DNA from: Pseudarthrobacter enclensis
Lineage (GTDB): Bacteria; Actinomycetota; Actinomycetes; Actinomycetales; Micrococcaceae
Direction of reading: 5' to 3'
NCBI RefSeq assembly: GCF_001457025.1
Contig: NZ_KQ758599.1
Span: forward strand, 682,001-746,000
Length of the DNA: 64,000 nucleotides
The notes beneath the pieces are model-generated. The model saw nothing but the letters and a program-made list of their open reading frames with translations. It had not been told where the DNA came from and made no database searches. A program made the position numbers and the translations under genes. Positions 36,363 through 45,634 of this stretch are shown one piece after another. How positions within the stretch are numbered: position 1 is the stretch's first letter; the number at the start of each line of letters is the position of its first letter.

Positions 36363-38513
36363 GTGACTATAGACAATCTCACCGGAGCCCTCCCCAACGA
36401 TGGCACAGCGTCCCTGGAGGACCGCATCCTCGGCGGTTTGGATGCCGAACAGCGGGAGGTCGCCAGCACGCTGAACGGGCCGCTGTGTGTCCTCGCGGGC
36501 GCCGGCACCGGAAAAACACGGGCCATCACCCACCGCATCGCCTATGGCGTCCACTCCGGCGTGTACACGCCCCAGCGGCTCCTGGCAGTGACGTTCACCG
36601 CACGGGCGGCGGCGGAAATGCGGAGCCGGCTCCGCGACCTCGGCGCCGGAAACGTGCAGGCCAGGACGTTCCACGCCGCGGCGCTGCGCCAGCTGCAGTT
36701 CTTCTGGCCCCAGGCTGTGGGCGGAACGCTGCCCAACCTCCTTGAGCACAAGGCCCAGATATTGGCGGAGGCGGCCCGCCGCCTGCGGCTCAGCACGGAC
36801 CGGGCTTCCATCCGCGACCTTGCGTCGGAAATCGAATGGGCCAAGGTCTCCATGCTCACCCCGGCCAACTACCTCGAAAACGCCCAGGGCAGGGGCACGC
36901 CGGGAGGCTTCGACCTCACAGCCGTTGCCCGCGTGTTCCAGGCGTATGAGGACGTCAAGACGGATCGCAACGTCATCGACTTCGAGGACGTCCTGCTCAT
37001 CACCGTGGGAATCCTGCAGGAGGACGAGAAAGTAGCGGCCACCGTCCGGGAGCAGTACCGGCACTTCGTGGTGGATGAATACCAGGACGTTTCCCCGCTG
37101 CAGCAGCGCCTCCTGGAGCTGTGGCTCGGCGGCCGGGACGAACTGTGCGTGGTGGGCGACGCCAGCCAGACCATCTATTCCTTCACCGGCGCCTCGCCCC
37201 GCCACCTGCTGGACTTCAAGGCCCGCTATCCGCAGGCGAACGTGGTCAAACTGATCCGGGACTACCGCTCCACCCCGCAGGTGGTGAAACTGGCCAACGA
37301 CCTCCTGGCCGGCCGGCGCAGCGGCGGTCCGGCAGCGGACGCAGCGTGGGCCAAGCCCCTCCAGCTGGTGGCCCAGCGGCCGGCCGGGCCCACGCCGTCC
37401 TTCATCGAATGCACCGACGACGAAGCCGAGGCGGCCACGGTTACGCGGAAAATCCAGGCATTGCTCGACGCCGGGACCCCCGCCAGCGAAGTGGCTATCC
37501 TTTTCCGCACCAACGGGCAGTCCGAAGCCTACGAACAGGCGCTGGCCGCGGCCGGGATTGGCTACCAGCTGCGCGGCGGGGAACGCTTCTTCGCCCGGAA
37601 GGAAGTGCGGGACGCCATCCTCCAGCTGCGCGCTGCAACCCGGGCGGCCACCGAAGAGGACGCGGGCCCGCTGGGCCAGCTGGTACGGGACATCGTTGCC
37701 TCCCTGGGCTACACCGACTCCGCACCGCACAGCGGGGGTGCGCTGCGTGAACGCTGGGAGTCCCTGGCGGCCCTGGTGGCCCTGGCCGACGAACTGGTCC
37801 AGGCGCGCGGCCCCCAGTTCGGGCTGCCGGACTTCGTCAATGAACTCCAGGAACGGTCCCTGGCCCAGCATGCCCCCACCGTGCAGGGCGTCACCCTGGC
37901 CTCCCTGCACGCTGCCAAGGGGCTCGAGTGGGACGCGGTGTTCCTGGTGGGCCTCAGCGAGGGGCTGATGCCCATTTCCTTCGCCGATTCGCCGGAGTCG
38001 GTGGACGAAGAGCGCCGGCTGCTCTATGTCGGCATCACCCGTGCACGCGAACACCTGTCCCTGTCCTGGAGCACCGCGCGCACGCCCGGCGGGCGGGCCA
38101 ACCGCAAGCCGTCGCGGTTCCTGGACGGGCTGCGCCCCGACTCGGTGGCAAGCTCACAGGTGCGGGGCAAGGCCGCGGCGCCCCGGCGCAAAGCCGCCGC
38201 CCCGGCAGTGTGCAGGGTATGCGGCAGCATGCTGTCCACGGGTGCGGAGCGGAAGGTGGGCCGGTGCAACTCGTGTCCGCCGGGCTATGAAGAACAAACG
38301 TTCGAAGCCCTCCGCGCCTGGCGGCGTTCGGTGGCGGTGAGCGCGGACGTACCCGCGTTCGTGGTCTTCACGGACGCCACGCTGACGGCCATTGCGGAAG
38401 CGAAGCCCTCCTCCCTTGAGGAACTTGCGGGCCTCGCCGGAGTGGGTCCTTCAAAGCTTGAGAAGTACGGCGAGGACGTCCTGCGGGTACTCACCGAGAG
38501 CACCGCGCTGTGA
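36363..38513 (+). CDS. uvrD2: ATP-dependent DNA helicase UvrD2
   Basis: Superfamily-1 3'-5' DNA helicase of the actinobacterial UvrD2 type, 716 residues. The motor has GAGTGKT, TFTARAAAEMRSRL, VVDEYQDVSPLQ, GDASQTIYSFTGA, LHAAKGLEWDAVF and VGITRAREHL. It is followed by a four-cysteine motif (CRVCG to RCNSC, about residues 616-638) and a C-terminal HRDC domain (about 652-712); both are UvrD2 hallmarks. The GTG at 36363 fits the family start; a longer open frame upstream overlaps nudC in another frame. It overlaps the next gene by 4 nt (GTGA). Confidence 0.94.
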   Translation: MTIDNLTGALPNDGTASLEDRILGGLDAEQREVASTLNGPLCVLAGAGTGKTRAITHRIAYGVHSGVYTPQRLLAVTFTARAAAEMRSRLRDLGAGNVQARTFHAAALRQLQFFWPQAVGGTLPNLLEHKAQILAEAARRLRLSTDRASIRDLASEIEWAKVSMLTPANYLENAQGRGTPGGFDLTAVARVFQAYEDVKTDRNVIDFEDVLLITVGILQEDEKVAATVREQYRHFVVDEYQDVSPLQQRLLELWLGGRDELCVVGDASQTIYSFTGASPRHLLDFKARYPQANVVKLIRDYRSTPQVVKLANDLLAGRRSGGPAADAAWAKPLQLVAQRPAGPTPSFIECTDDEAEAATVTRKIQALLDAGTPASEVAILFRTNGQSEAYEQALAAAGIGYQLRGGERFFARKEVRDAILQLRAATRAATEEDAGPLGQLVRDIVASLGYTDSAPHSGGALRERWESLAALVALADELVQARGPQFGLPDFVNELQERSLAQHAPTVQGVTLASLHAAKGLEWDAVFLVGLSEGLMPISFADSPESVDEERRLLYVGITRAREHLSLSWSTARTPGGRANRKPSRFLDGLRPDSVASSQVRGKAAAPRRKAAAPAVCRVCGSMLSTGAERKVGRCNSCPPGYEEQTFEALRAWRRSVAVSADVPAFVVFTDATLTAIAEAKPSSLEELAGLAGVGPSKLEKYGEDVLRVLTESTAL

Positions 38514-39145
38514 GGTCTCAGCGACCTGCCGCACTGACGACGCCCGACGGCGCGCCGGTGGAGGTCAGGCGGTCTGCCCGGCGGACCCGCACGGTGGCGG
38601 CGTTCTGGGAGGACGGAACGGCCGTCGTCGCCATCCCCGCGCGTTTCACGGCCGCGCAGGAAGCCGAATGGGTGGACCGGATGCTGGCCAAGCTCCACCG
38701 CCAGGGGGAGCGGCGGTCCGCTTCCGGCCGGAAGCGACCCGCATCCGACGCCGCGCTGGCTGCCCATGCGGCCCAACTGTCTGCCCGCTACCTGGGCGGG
38801 AGGGCGGTTCCCGCCTCGGTCAGGTGGGTCAGCAACCAGAATTCACGATGGGGTTCGGCGACACCTGCCGAAGGGACCATCCGCCTGTCGGACAAGCTCA
38901 AACCCATGCCGCAGTGGGTCATCGACTACGTGCTGCTCCATGAACTCGCCCACCTGCTGGTGGCCGGGCACAATGCTGCGTTCTGGAAACTCCTGGAGGC
39001 CTACCCGGACACGCAGCGGGCGAAGGCCTTCCTCGAAGGCGTCGCCTTTGCCACGTCCCGCGGGCTGCCGCCGGGCGGCCGACAGGCTGGAACGGACGAC
39101 GGCGCCCTGCCGGAGCCCGAAGGCTGGCCGGAGGACGCCGACTAG
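38510..39145 (+). CDS. YgjP-like metallopeptidase-fold protein (M48/DUF45 type)
   Basis: A 211-residue predicted zinc metalloprotein. The zinc-binding motif is seen in DYVLLHELAHLLVAGHNAAFW, with HELAH and a downstream His, and the upstream QNSRWGSATPAEGTIRLS is typical of YgjP/WLM-like proteins. There is no signal peptide, so it is cytoplasmic. The GTG start overlaps the uvrD2 stop, suggesting translational coupling and perhaps a role on DNA-protein lesions, by analogy with related proteases; that is inference. Confidence 0.85.
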   Translation: MRSQRPAALTTPDGAPVEVRRSARRTRTVAAFWEDGTAVVAIPARFTAAQEAEWVDRMLAKLHRQGERRSASGRKRPASDAALAAHAAQLSARYLGGRAVPASVRWVSNQNSRWGSATPAEGTIRLSDKLKPMPQWVIDYVLLHELAHLLVAGHNAAFWKLLEAYPDTQRAKAFLEGVAFATSRGLPPGGRQAGTDDGALPEPEGWPEDAD

Positions 39146-39149
39146 GCCA

Positions 39150-39197
39150 GTCCCGCCGCAGGACACCGTCCGCGGCCCCGGAATTACCGGGCGGGAC
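39150..39197. terminator. possible terminator between two convergent genes
   Basis: GTCCCGCC (39150-39157) and GGCGGGAC (39190-39197) are inverted copies around a GC-rich centre. The right arm enters the end of the convergent zincin gene. There is no T-tract. Confidence 0.3.
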
Positions 39198-40632
39198 GGG
39201 TGTCCCCGCCGCCGTCCTCCTCCGGGTTGTTGCCTCCGGAGCCGGGCAAGCCGCCGTCGGACTCTTCCGTTGTATCCGTGGGGGAGTCGTCGAAGCCGCC
39301 GCTGAGCAGCTTCTGCAGGGCATCGTCAACCTCGCTGTCAGAGGCTTCGGCCAGCTTGCGGCGGGCGCTGAAGCCCCGGGGATCATCCAGGTCCTCGGCC
39401 GTTGGCAGCAGGTCCGGGTGATGCCAGATGGCGTCGCGGCCCTCGATGCCGCGCTCTTCCTTAAGGGCGGCCCACAAGGTTGCCGCATCACGCAGGCGCC
39501 GCGGCCGCAGCTCCAGCCCCACGAGGGAAGCGAAGGCATGCTCGGCGGGTCCGCCGGTTGCCCGCCGCCGGCGCACGGTTTCACGCAGCGCCGCGGCGGA
39601 AGGAAGCACGTTCTCCGTGGCGGCGGCCGTCAGCTCGTCCACCCAGCCTTCCACCAGGGCCAGGGCCGTCTCCAGCTTCTCCAGGGCCTGCTCCTGCGCC
39701 GGGGTGCGCTGGGGCATGAAGACACCCTGGGACAGGGCTTCCTGGATCCCCTCGGGGTTGCCGGGATCGAGGTCCCGCGCCAGTTCCTCGATGCGCGAGG
39801 TGTCGATGTGGATTCCGCGGGCATACGCTTCGATGGCTCCGAGCAGGTGGCCGCGCAGCCACGGGACCTGCACGAACAGCCGGGCGTGCGCCGCTTCCCG
39901 GACGGCAAGGAACAACCGGATGTCGTTCTCCGGCAGGGACAGGCCCTCACCGAACGAGGCGACATTGGTGGGCAGCAGGGCCATCTCCAGGTCCGCGAGC
40001 GGCACGCCGATGTCGGTGGAGCTGACCACGTCCGCGGAAAGGGCGCCGATGGCCTGCCCCAGCTGCATGCCGAAGATGGCCCCGCCCATGTTCTGAAGCA
40101 TCGAGGAGGCGCCGCCCATCATGGACTTCATTTCCTCCGGCATCTGCTCGGTCATGGCGGCGGAGAGTGCGTTGGCGATGCTGTTTGCCACCGGCTCGGT
40201 CAACCGCTTCCAGGTGGGGAGGGTTGCTTCGACCCACTCCGCGCGGGACCACGCCCGCCCGATCAGGCCGGTGGACGGCAGGTCGGTGACCGGGTCAAGC
40301 CACAGCTCCGCCAGGCGCAGCGCTTCATCGACTTCCCGTGACTGCTGGGTGGTCACCGACGGGTCGGAACCGCCGGCGGCGACCCTGCGGGCGTTGTCAT
40401 GGGCCAGGGTCCAGTTGACCGGGCCTTCGGACGGCGCGCTCATCATCGCCTGGACCTGGGAAAACATCTGCGCCAGCAGGTTGGGATCATTCGGCAGGCC
40501 GGCCGCCCTGGCCAGCTCGGCCGGATCGAAGTTCTCCATCCCCTTGCCGCCCATGAGGTTCTGCAGCATTTCGGTCAACGGGTCCTTGGGGGTATCGTCG
40601 CCGTTTGAAGAGTTGAGTGGGTTGGAGGTCAT
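39184..40632 (-). CDS. zincin-like protein of the DUF2342 family
   Basis: A 482-residue actinobacterial protein of the DUF2342/zincin-like group. The helix that carries HEXXH in true zincins reads REAAHARLFVQVPW here, keeping the second His but with Arg at the first. The N-terminal region has a DPLTEMLQNLMGGKG start and Met-rich amphipathic stretches (EQMPEEMKSMMGGASSMLQ), and the C-terminus is acidic and Gly-rich. I prefer the ATG at 40632 with a GGGA site; a TTG at 40665 is also open. It is divergent from the PDZ protease gene. As I recall, M. tuberculosis has the same neighbours. Confidence 0.82.
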   Translation of the reverse strand: MTSNPLNSSNGDDTPKDPLTEMLQNLMGGKGMENFDPAELARAAGLPNDPNLLAQMFSQVQAMMSAPSEGPVNWTLAHDNARRVAAGGSDPSVTTQQSREVDEALRLAELWLDPVTDLPSTGLIGRAWSRAEWVEATLPTWKRLTEPVANSIANALSAAMTEQMPEEMKSMMGGASSMLQNMGGAIFGMQLGQAIGALSADVVSSTDIGVPLADLEMALLPTNVASFGEGLSLPENDIRLFLAVREAAHARLFVQVPWLRGHLLGAIEAYARGIHIDTSRIEELARDLDPGNPEGIQEALSQGVFMPQRTPAQEQALEKLETALALVEGWVDELTAAATENVLPSAAALRETVRRRRATGGPAEHAFASLVGLELRPRRLRDAATLWAALKEERGIEGRDAIWHHPDLLPTAEDLDDPRGFSARRKLAEASDSEVDDALQKLLSGGFDDSPTDTTEESDGGLPGSGGNNPEEDGGGDTRPAR

Positions 40633-40754
40633 GGTCCCGCCGATCGTCGTGTGACTGTTGATCAACCTTCACGGTACCCCGGCCGCCCACGGCTGTCTGC
40701 CGCCCCGGCGCCCCGTTCGCTGTGGGCAAAGAGCCCGGCCCGGCCGTCACCGCG

Positions 40755-40760
40755 TAGTGT
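40755..40760 (+). promoter_or_regulatory. -10 box (TAGTGT) for leaderless PDZ protease gene
   Basis: TAGTGT ends 7 nt before the GTG at 40768. It supports that start over the longer open frame, which would begin at 40651. Confidence 0.55.
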
Positions 40761-40767
40761 TGTTGGG

Positions 40768-41958
40768 GTGACTACAACCCGTGGCGGCCACCCCTCCGAG
40801 GACCACGCAGCAGAGCTCCTTTCCCAGCCCCGGTCCGGGGATCACGACGGCGGGACCGCCGCCGGTGAGGACGCCGCCGGCGGCGCCGCCCGGGCGCATG
40901 AACCGCGCCGCAGTCCCCGGGTTTCCGCCATGATGGTGGCCGGCATGGCCGCGCTGGGACTGGGCATCGCCGTCGGCGTCCTTCCCGTGCCGTACGTGAT
41001 TGAGTCGCCCGGCCCGGTATATAACACGCTGGGCCAGGGCCAGGGCACCCCCGTCATCAAGGTGACCGGCCACGAGTCCTATCCCGCGGCAGGCAACCTG
41101 GACCTCACCACCGTCTACGTCGACGGCGGCCCCAACGGTCCGGTCAGCATCCTGTCCGCCTTCTCGGCCTGGCTGGACAAGTCCAAGTCGGTCTACCCGG
41201 TGGAACTGATCTACCCCACCGGCACCACCAAGGAGGAAGCCGCGGAGCAGAGCGCCGTTGCCATGACCACATCCCAGGAAAATGCCGTGGCCTCTGCACT
41301 GAACGAACTGAAGATTCCCTTCGGCCAGCAACTCCAGGCCGCCGGCCTCTCGGACGGTTCCGCTTCAGCGGGGAAGATCCAGCAGGACGATGTCCTGAAA
41401 ACCATCAACGGCAAGGACATCACGTCCTTGGCCGTCATCCAGGACGAACTGGCCGCCACCAAAGGCGCGCCGGCCACCGTAGTGCTGGAACGGGATGGCC
41501 GGCCGGTCACGGAGACCATCACCCCCAAGGACAACGGTGAAGGCCGCTACATTCTGGGCGTCATGCTCAAGTACCTGTTCACGTTCCCCTTCGACGTGCA
41601 CATCTCGCTCGACAAGGTGGGTGGACCGTCCGCGGGCCTGATGTTCTCCCTGGGGATCATTGACACCGTCACCCCGGGAGACCTGACCGGCGGAAAGCAC
41701 ATCGCCGGAACCGGCACGATCACGCCCGACGGCACCGTCGGTGCCATCGGCGGCATCGTGCAGAAGATGCAGGGCGCACGGGCCGGGGGAGCGACGATGT
41801 TCCTGGCACCGGCGGAGAACTGCCCGGAAGTGGTTGGCCACGTACCCGACGGGCTGCAGGTGGTCAAGGTAGCGAAGCTGGCTGAGGCCCGCTCCGCCGT
41901 CGAACGCGCCGGCAGCGGCGGGGACACATCTGGCCTTCCCACCTGCGACAACAACTAG
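40768..41958 (+). CDS. membrane-anchored PDZ/Lon-like serine protease (YlbL family)
   Basis: A 396-residue extracytoplasmic protease. After a disordered N-terminus of about 50 residues comes one membrane helix (MMVAGMAALGLGIAVGVLP), then a PDZ domain (about residues 190-270, QQDDVLKTINGKDITSL) and a Lon-type S16 catalytic domain. The catalytic Ser is in KVGGPSAGLMFSLG and the Lys in GGIVQKMQGARAGGA. The protein probably cleaves membrane or secreted substrates. The UPF0182 gene follows on the same strand 143 nt later, a neighbourhood also known from mycobacteria. Confidence 0.9.
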   Translation: MTTTRGGHPSEDHAAELLSQPRSGDHDGGTAAGEDAAGGAARAHEPRRSPRVSAMMVAGMAALGLGIAVGVLPVPYVIESPGPVYNTLGQGQGTPVIKVTGHESYPAAGNLDLTTVYVDGGPNGPVSILSAFSAWLDKSKSVYPVELIYPTGTTKEEAAEQSAVAMTTSQENAVASALNELKIPFGQQLQAAGLSDGSASAGKIQQDDVLKTINGKDITSLAVIQDELAATKGAPATVVLERDGRPVTETITPKDNGEGRYILGVMLKYLFTFPFDVHISLDKVGGPSAGLMFSLGIIDTVTPGDLTGGKHIAGTGTITPDGTVGAIGGIVQKMQGARAGGATMFLAPAENCPEVVGHVPDGLQVVKVAKLAEARSAVERAGSGGDTSGLPTCDNN

Positions 41959-42101
41959 ACTGGGCGCATCTAGACTCGACAGGAACTAAGCATTACCGCC
42001 ACTCGTGGCAAAGATGACGGACAAATCCAGCTGCAGGCCGGGGGAGGACGTCGCTCGCACGCACGCTTGAAAATCTGACGACCAGCTATGAGGTACCCAG
42101 T

Positions 42102-45086
42102 TTGTCCCGTCCCGCCAGCACAATGTCCACCGGCAGACCCCCTTCCCGACGAGGCGCCCTGACGCCCACACTGATCGTTGTGGCCCTGGTGGTTGTGGGC
42201 TTCATCTTCTTCGCCAACGTCTGGACCGATGTCCTTTGGTACCGGCAGCTGGGCTTCATCGAAGTCTTCATCACGGAGAACCTGGCCCGGATTGCCATCT
42301 TCGTTGCCGGCTTCGCCGTCATGTTCGCCGGCGTCTTCTTTGCGATCCGGATCGCCTACCGCTCGCGTCCGGTGTACGCCCCCGACTCCGACATCCGGGA
42401 CAACCTGAACCGCTACCAGGCGCAGCTTGAACCCGTCCGGCGGGTTGTCATGATCGGCCTGCCGGTCCTGTTCGGCCTCTTCGCCGGAAGCGCCGCCGCA
42501 AGCCAGTGGCAGAAAGTCCTCCTGTTCTTCAACCAGGTGGGCTTCAACAAGCAGGACCCCCAGTTCAACATGGACATCAGCTTCTACGTGATGGTCCTGC
42601 CGTTCCTGGGCTTCGTCACGGGCTTCCTGATCAGCGTGGTGGTCATCGCCGGCATCGCCGGGATCCTCACTCACTACCTTTACGGCAGCATCCGGCTCAT
42701 GGAGCGTGGTGTCTTTACCAGTCGTGCCGCGCAGATCCACATCGCCGTCACGGGCGCCGCGTTCCTGGTCCTGCTGGGCGTCAACTTCTGGCTGGACCGC
42801 TACTCCTCGGTGCAGAGCAACGGCGGACGCTGGGCGGGTGCGCTTTACACCGACGTCAACGCCGTCATTCCCACCAAGGCCATCCTCGCAGTCGCCGCCG
42901 TGCTCGTGGCGGCCCTGTTCGTCGTCGCGGCTGTGATCGGGCGCTGGCGCCTGCCGGTGATCGGAACGGCGATGCTGATCATCACCTCGATCCTGGCCGG
43001 CGGCGTGTACCCGTGGGTGATCCAGCAGTTCCAGGTCCGCCCCTCGGAAGAGACCCTGGAGAAGGACTACATCCAGCGCAACATCGACAACACGCGCAGC
43101 GCCTACGGCCTCGACGGGATCCAGGAGTCGCGCTACGACGCCACCAACACGGCGACCTCCGGTGCACTGGCGCCGGACGCCCAGACCACGGCCAACATCC
43201 GGCTGTTGGATCCGAACCTGATTTCGGATGCGTTCGCGCAGCTGGAACAGTACCGGCCCTACTACCAGTTCCCCGAAGCCCTCAACGTGGACCGGTACGA
43301 GGTGGACGGGAAGATCCAGGACACCGTCATCGCTGTCCGGGAACTGAACCCCACCAACGTGGCAGCCAACCAGCAGGGCTGGCTGAACCAGCACGTCGTG
43401 TACACCCACGGTTACGGCGTCGTGGCGGCCAAGGGCAACAAGTTCACCGTGGACGGAAAGCCCGAGTTCCTGCAGTCGGGCATCCCGTCCAACGGCGTCC
43501 TGGGCAATGACACGTCCTACCAGCCGCGCATCTACTTCGGCGAATCCTCACCGGAGTACTCCATCGTCGGCGCCCCGGAGGGAACCGCGCCCCGTGAGCA
43601 GGACCGTCCTTCCGGCCGCGAGGGCGAAGGCGAAACCCAGTACACCTTCACCGGCAACGGCGGCCCGAATGTCGGGTCCTTCTTCAACAAGGTTCTGTAC
43701 GCCATCAAGTTCCAGTCCTCGGACCTGCTCCTCTCTGACGGCGTGAACTCCGAGTCTCAGATCCTCTACGACCGGAACCCCCGCGAACGTGTGCAGAAGG
43801 TGGCCCCCTACCTGACGGTTGACGGCAACGCGTACCCCGCCGTGGTGGACGGCCGCGTGAAGTGGATCGTGGACGGCTACACCACCAGCCAGTACTACCC
43901 GTACTCCCAGCAGAAGCAGCTGTCGGAGGCCACCGCGGATACGCAGACCACGTCCGGCCGGGCCGTTGCCCTGCCGAACAGCACGGTGAACTACATCCGG
44001 AACTCCGTCAAGGCGACCGTGGACGCGTATGACGGTTCCGTCACCCTGTACGCCTGGGATGACCAGGATCCCGTCCTGAAGGCGTGGAGCAAGGTGTTCC
44101 CCACCTCGCTGAAGCCTTACTCGGAAATGTCGGGCGCGGTGATGAGCCACGTGCGGTACCCCGAGGACCTGTTCAAGGTCCAGCGTGAGCTGCTTGGCCA
44201 GTACCACGTGACCGATCCCCGCAGTTTCTACAAGAACAACGACGCCTGGAGCGTCCCCGCCGATCCCACGGTGGACACGGACGTGAAGCAGCCACCGTTC
44301 TACATGTCGCTGCAGATGCCGGACCAGGACAAGCCGGCGTTCCAGCTGACCTCCTCGTTCATCCCGCAGATCGTCAACAACAACGCCCGCAACGTCCTCT
44401 ACGGCTTCCTGGCAGCGGATTCGGACGCCGGCAACCAAGCGGGCGTCAAGGCTGAGAGTTACGGCAAGCTCCGCCTGCTGAATATCCCGCCGGAAACCCA
44501 GGTTCCCGGTCCCGGCCAGGCGCAGAACAAGTTCAACTCGGATCCCACGGTCTCGCAGGCACTGAACCTGCTGCGGCAGGGCGCGTCCGATGTCCTGAAC
44601 GGAAACCTGTTGACGCTGCCGGTGGGTGGCGGCATCCTGTACGTCCAGCCCGTGTACCTGAAATCGACCGGTGAAACGTCCTACCCGACGCTCCAACGCG
44701 TCCTGGTGGCGTTCGGCGACAAGGTGGGCTTCGCGCCGACCCTCGACGAGGCGCTCAAGCAGCTCTTCGGCGGCAACTCCGGCGCAGCGGCGGGAGACTC
44801 GGACAACAACGGACAGACGCCTCCGGGCCCCTCGGGTCCGGCTGCGCCAGGAGCGGATGCCAAGGCCGAGCTGAAGGCGGCACTCGACGAGGCCAACGCG
44901 GCCATCCAGGCCGGCCAGGCTGCGCTGTCCAGTGGTGACTTCGCCGCCTACGGTGAAGCCCAGAAGCGCATTTCCGCCGCCCTGCAGAAGGCCATCGAGG
45001 CTGAAGGCAAGATCCCGGGCGCGGCCCAGGAAGGCACACCGGAGCCCTCGGCCACGGCCACCCCGTCCCCGTCGCCGAGCAACTAG
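42102..45086 (+). CDS. UPF0182 family membrane protein
   Basis: A 994-residue protein of unknown function. Seven membrane helices lie in the first 310 residues (for example [17 protein letters not shown] and [15 protein letters not shown]), followed by a large extracytoplasmic domain and a Pro/Ser/Thr-rich tail. The motif [14 protein letters not shown] is typical of the family. The TTG at 42102 has GAGG about 8 nt upstream; the ATG at 42123 is an alternative. The tail contains a Glu/Ala-rich helix (about 920-970). It is the last gene of this block, before a strong terminator. Confidence 0.92.
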   Translation: MSRPASTMSTGRPPSRRGALTPTLIVVALVVVGFIFFANVWTDVLWYRQLGFIEVFITENLARIAIFVAGFAVMFAGVFFAIRIAYRSRPVYAPDSDIRDNLNRYQAQLEPVRRVVMIGLPVLFGLFAGSAAASQWQKVLLFFNQVGFNKQDPQFNMDISFYVMVLPFLGFVTGFLISVVVIAGIAGILTHYLYGSIRLMERGVFTSRAAQIHIAVTGAAFLVLLGVNFWLDRYSSVQSNGGRWAGALYTDVNAVIPTKAILAVAAVLVAALFVVAAVIGRWRLPVIGTAMLIITSILAGGVYPWVIQQFQVRPSEETLEKDYIQRNIDNTRSAYGLDGIQESRYDATNTATSGALAPDAQTTANIRLLDPNLISDAFAQLEQYRPYYQFPEALNVDRYEVDGKIQDTVIAVRELNPTNVAANQQGWLNQHVVYTHGYGVVAAKGNKFTVDGKPEFLQSGIPSNGVLGNDTSYQPRIYFGESSPEYSIVGAPEGTAPREQDRPSGREGEGETQYTFTGNGGPNVGSFFNKVLYAIKFQSSDLLLSDGVNSESQILYDRNPRERVQKVAPYLTVDGNAYPAVVDGRVKWIVDGYTTSQYYPYSQQKQLSEATADTQTTSGRAVALPNSTVNYIRNSVKATVDAYDGSVTLYAWDDQDPVLKAWSKVFPTSLKPYSEMSGAVMSHVRYPEDLFKVQRELLGQYHVTDPRSFYKNNDAWSVPADPTVDTDVKQPPFYMSLQMPDQDKPAFQLTSSFIPQIVNNNARNVLYGFLAADSDAGNQAGVKAESYGKLRLLNIPPETQVPGPGQAQNKFNSDPTVSQALNLLRQGASDVLNGNLLTLPVGGGILYVQPVYLKSTGETSYPTLQRVLVAFGDKVGFAPTLDEALKQLFGGNSGAAAGDSDNNGQTPPGPSGPAAPGADAKAELKAALDEANAAIQAGQAALSSGDFAAYGEAQKRISAALQKAIEAEGKIPGAAQEGTPEPSATATPSPSPSN

Positions 45087-45111
45087 GGACAGGGCGGCAC
45101 GCACGACGCCG

Positions 45112-45153
45112 GCACGCGGCACCCGCTTCTTTCGGGAAGCGGGTGCCGCGTGC
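45112..45153 (+). terminator. terminator after the UPF0182 gene
   Basis: An 18-bp perfect stem (GCACGCGGCACCCGCTTC and its complement) with a 6-nt loop lies 26 nt after the stop codon. Confidence 0.8.
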
Positions 45154-45178
45154 GTAACGGACATCACGCCGCCTCGAT

Positions 45179-45207
45179 TTGGTCCCGCGTTCACCTCCCG
45201 GTAAAGT
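45179..45207 (+). promoter_or_regulatory. promoter of the first initiator tRNA gene
   Basis: TTGGTC (45179-45184) and TAAAGT (45202-45207) are spaced by exactly 17 nt and lie 11 nt before the tRNA. The second tRNA copy has its own weaker box, TAGGGT/TATTGT at 45400-45410. Confidence 0.6.
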
Positions 45208-45218
45208 AGTTTGTGCGA

Positions 45219-45292
45219 CGCGGGGTGGAGCAGTTCGGTAGCTCGCTGGGCTCATAACCCAGAGGTCACAGGTTCAAATCCTGTCCCCGCAA
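45219..45292 (+). tRNA. initiator tRNA-fMet (CAT), copy 1
   Basis: A 74-nt cloverleaf with anticodon CAT at 45253-45255. Two features mark it as an initiator rather than an elongator: a C1-A72 mismatch at the end of the acceptor stem (5' CGCGGGG against CCCCGCA), and three G-C pairs next to the anticodon loop (CTGGG-CTCATAA-CCCAG). The T-arm GGTTCAAATCC is standard. CCA is not encoded. It is followed by its own terminator. Confidence 0.97.
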
Positions 45293-45297
45293 CTGGG

Positions 45298-45337
45298 AAA
45301 AAGGCCCGGACACTGGAAACAGTGTCCGGGCCTTTTT
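45298..45337 (+). terminator. terminator between the two tRNA genes
   Basis: A perfect 18-nt stem (arms 45298-45315 and 45320-45337) with a GAAA tetraloop ends in a T-tract. It separates the two tRNA genes into independent transcripts. Confidence 0.9.
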
Positions 45338-45421
45338 GTTTGCCTCCCGGCAGGGCTTCCCGTCGCGCGCAGGGGATGTGGTCATGGGACCGCCAAAGAT
45401 AGGGTATTGTTGATCAAGCGA

Positions 45422-45495
45422 CGCGGGGTGGAGCAGTTCGGTAGCTCGCTGGGCTCATAACCCAGAGGTCACAGGTTCAAATCCTGTCCCCGCAA
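45422..45495 (+). tRNA. initiator tRNA-fMet (CAT), copy 2
   Basis: Identical over all 74 nt to copy 1 (anticodon at 45456-45458) and also in the 4 nt before and 2 nt after, so it is a recent or homogenised tandem duplicate. The spacer and terminators differ completely from copy 1. The C1-A72 mismatch and three anticodon-stem G-C pairs are kept. Confidence 0.97.
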
Positions 45496-45503
45496 CTATG
45501 GAG

Positions 45504-45545
45504 AGACCCCGTACGGCAGGCAAGCCGTACGGGGTCTTCTTTTTC
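45504..45545 (+). terminator. terminator after the second tRNA gene
   Basis: Arms AGACCCCGTACGGC (45504-45517) and its complement (45524-45537) with a 6-nt loop, followed by a T-rich tail. Confidence 0.88.
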
Positions 45546-45634
45546 CGTGGATGCAGGCAGTTCCTAGTATTCTCTTTCGCAGGGCCCACGCGCGGTGGGC
45601 ACCGGCCGGCCATTCTCGAGAGGAATGTACTTCG

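Noticed and set aside
42014..42070. 18-codon mini-frame between the PDZ protease and UPF0182 genes
   Set aside because: It has no ribosome binding site or promoter spacing and is too short to support as a leader peptide.
43548..45194. 548-residue minus-strand frame opposite the UPF0182 gene
   Set aside because: It is an Arg/Val-rich antisense shadow without domains.
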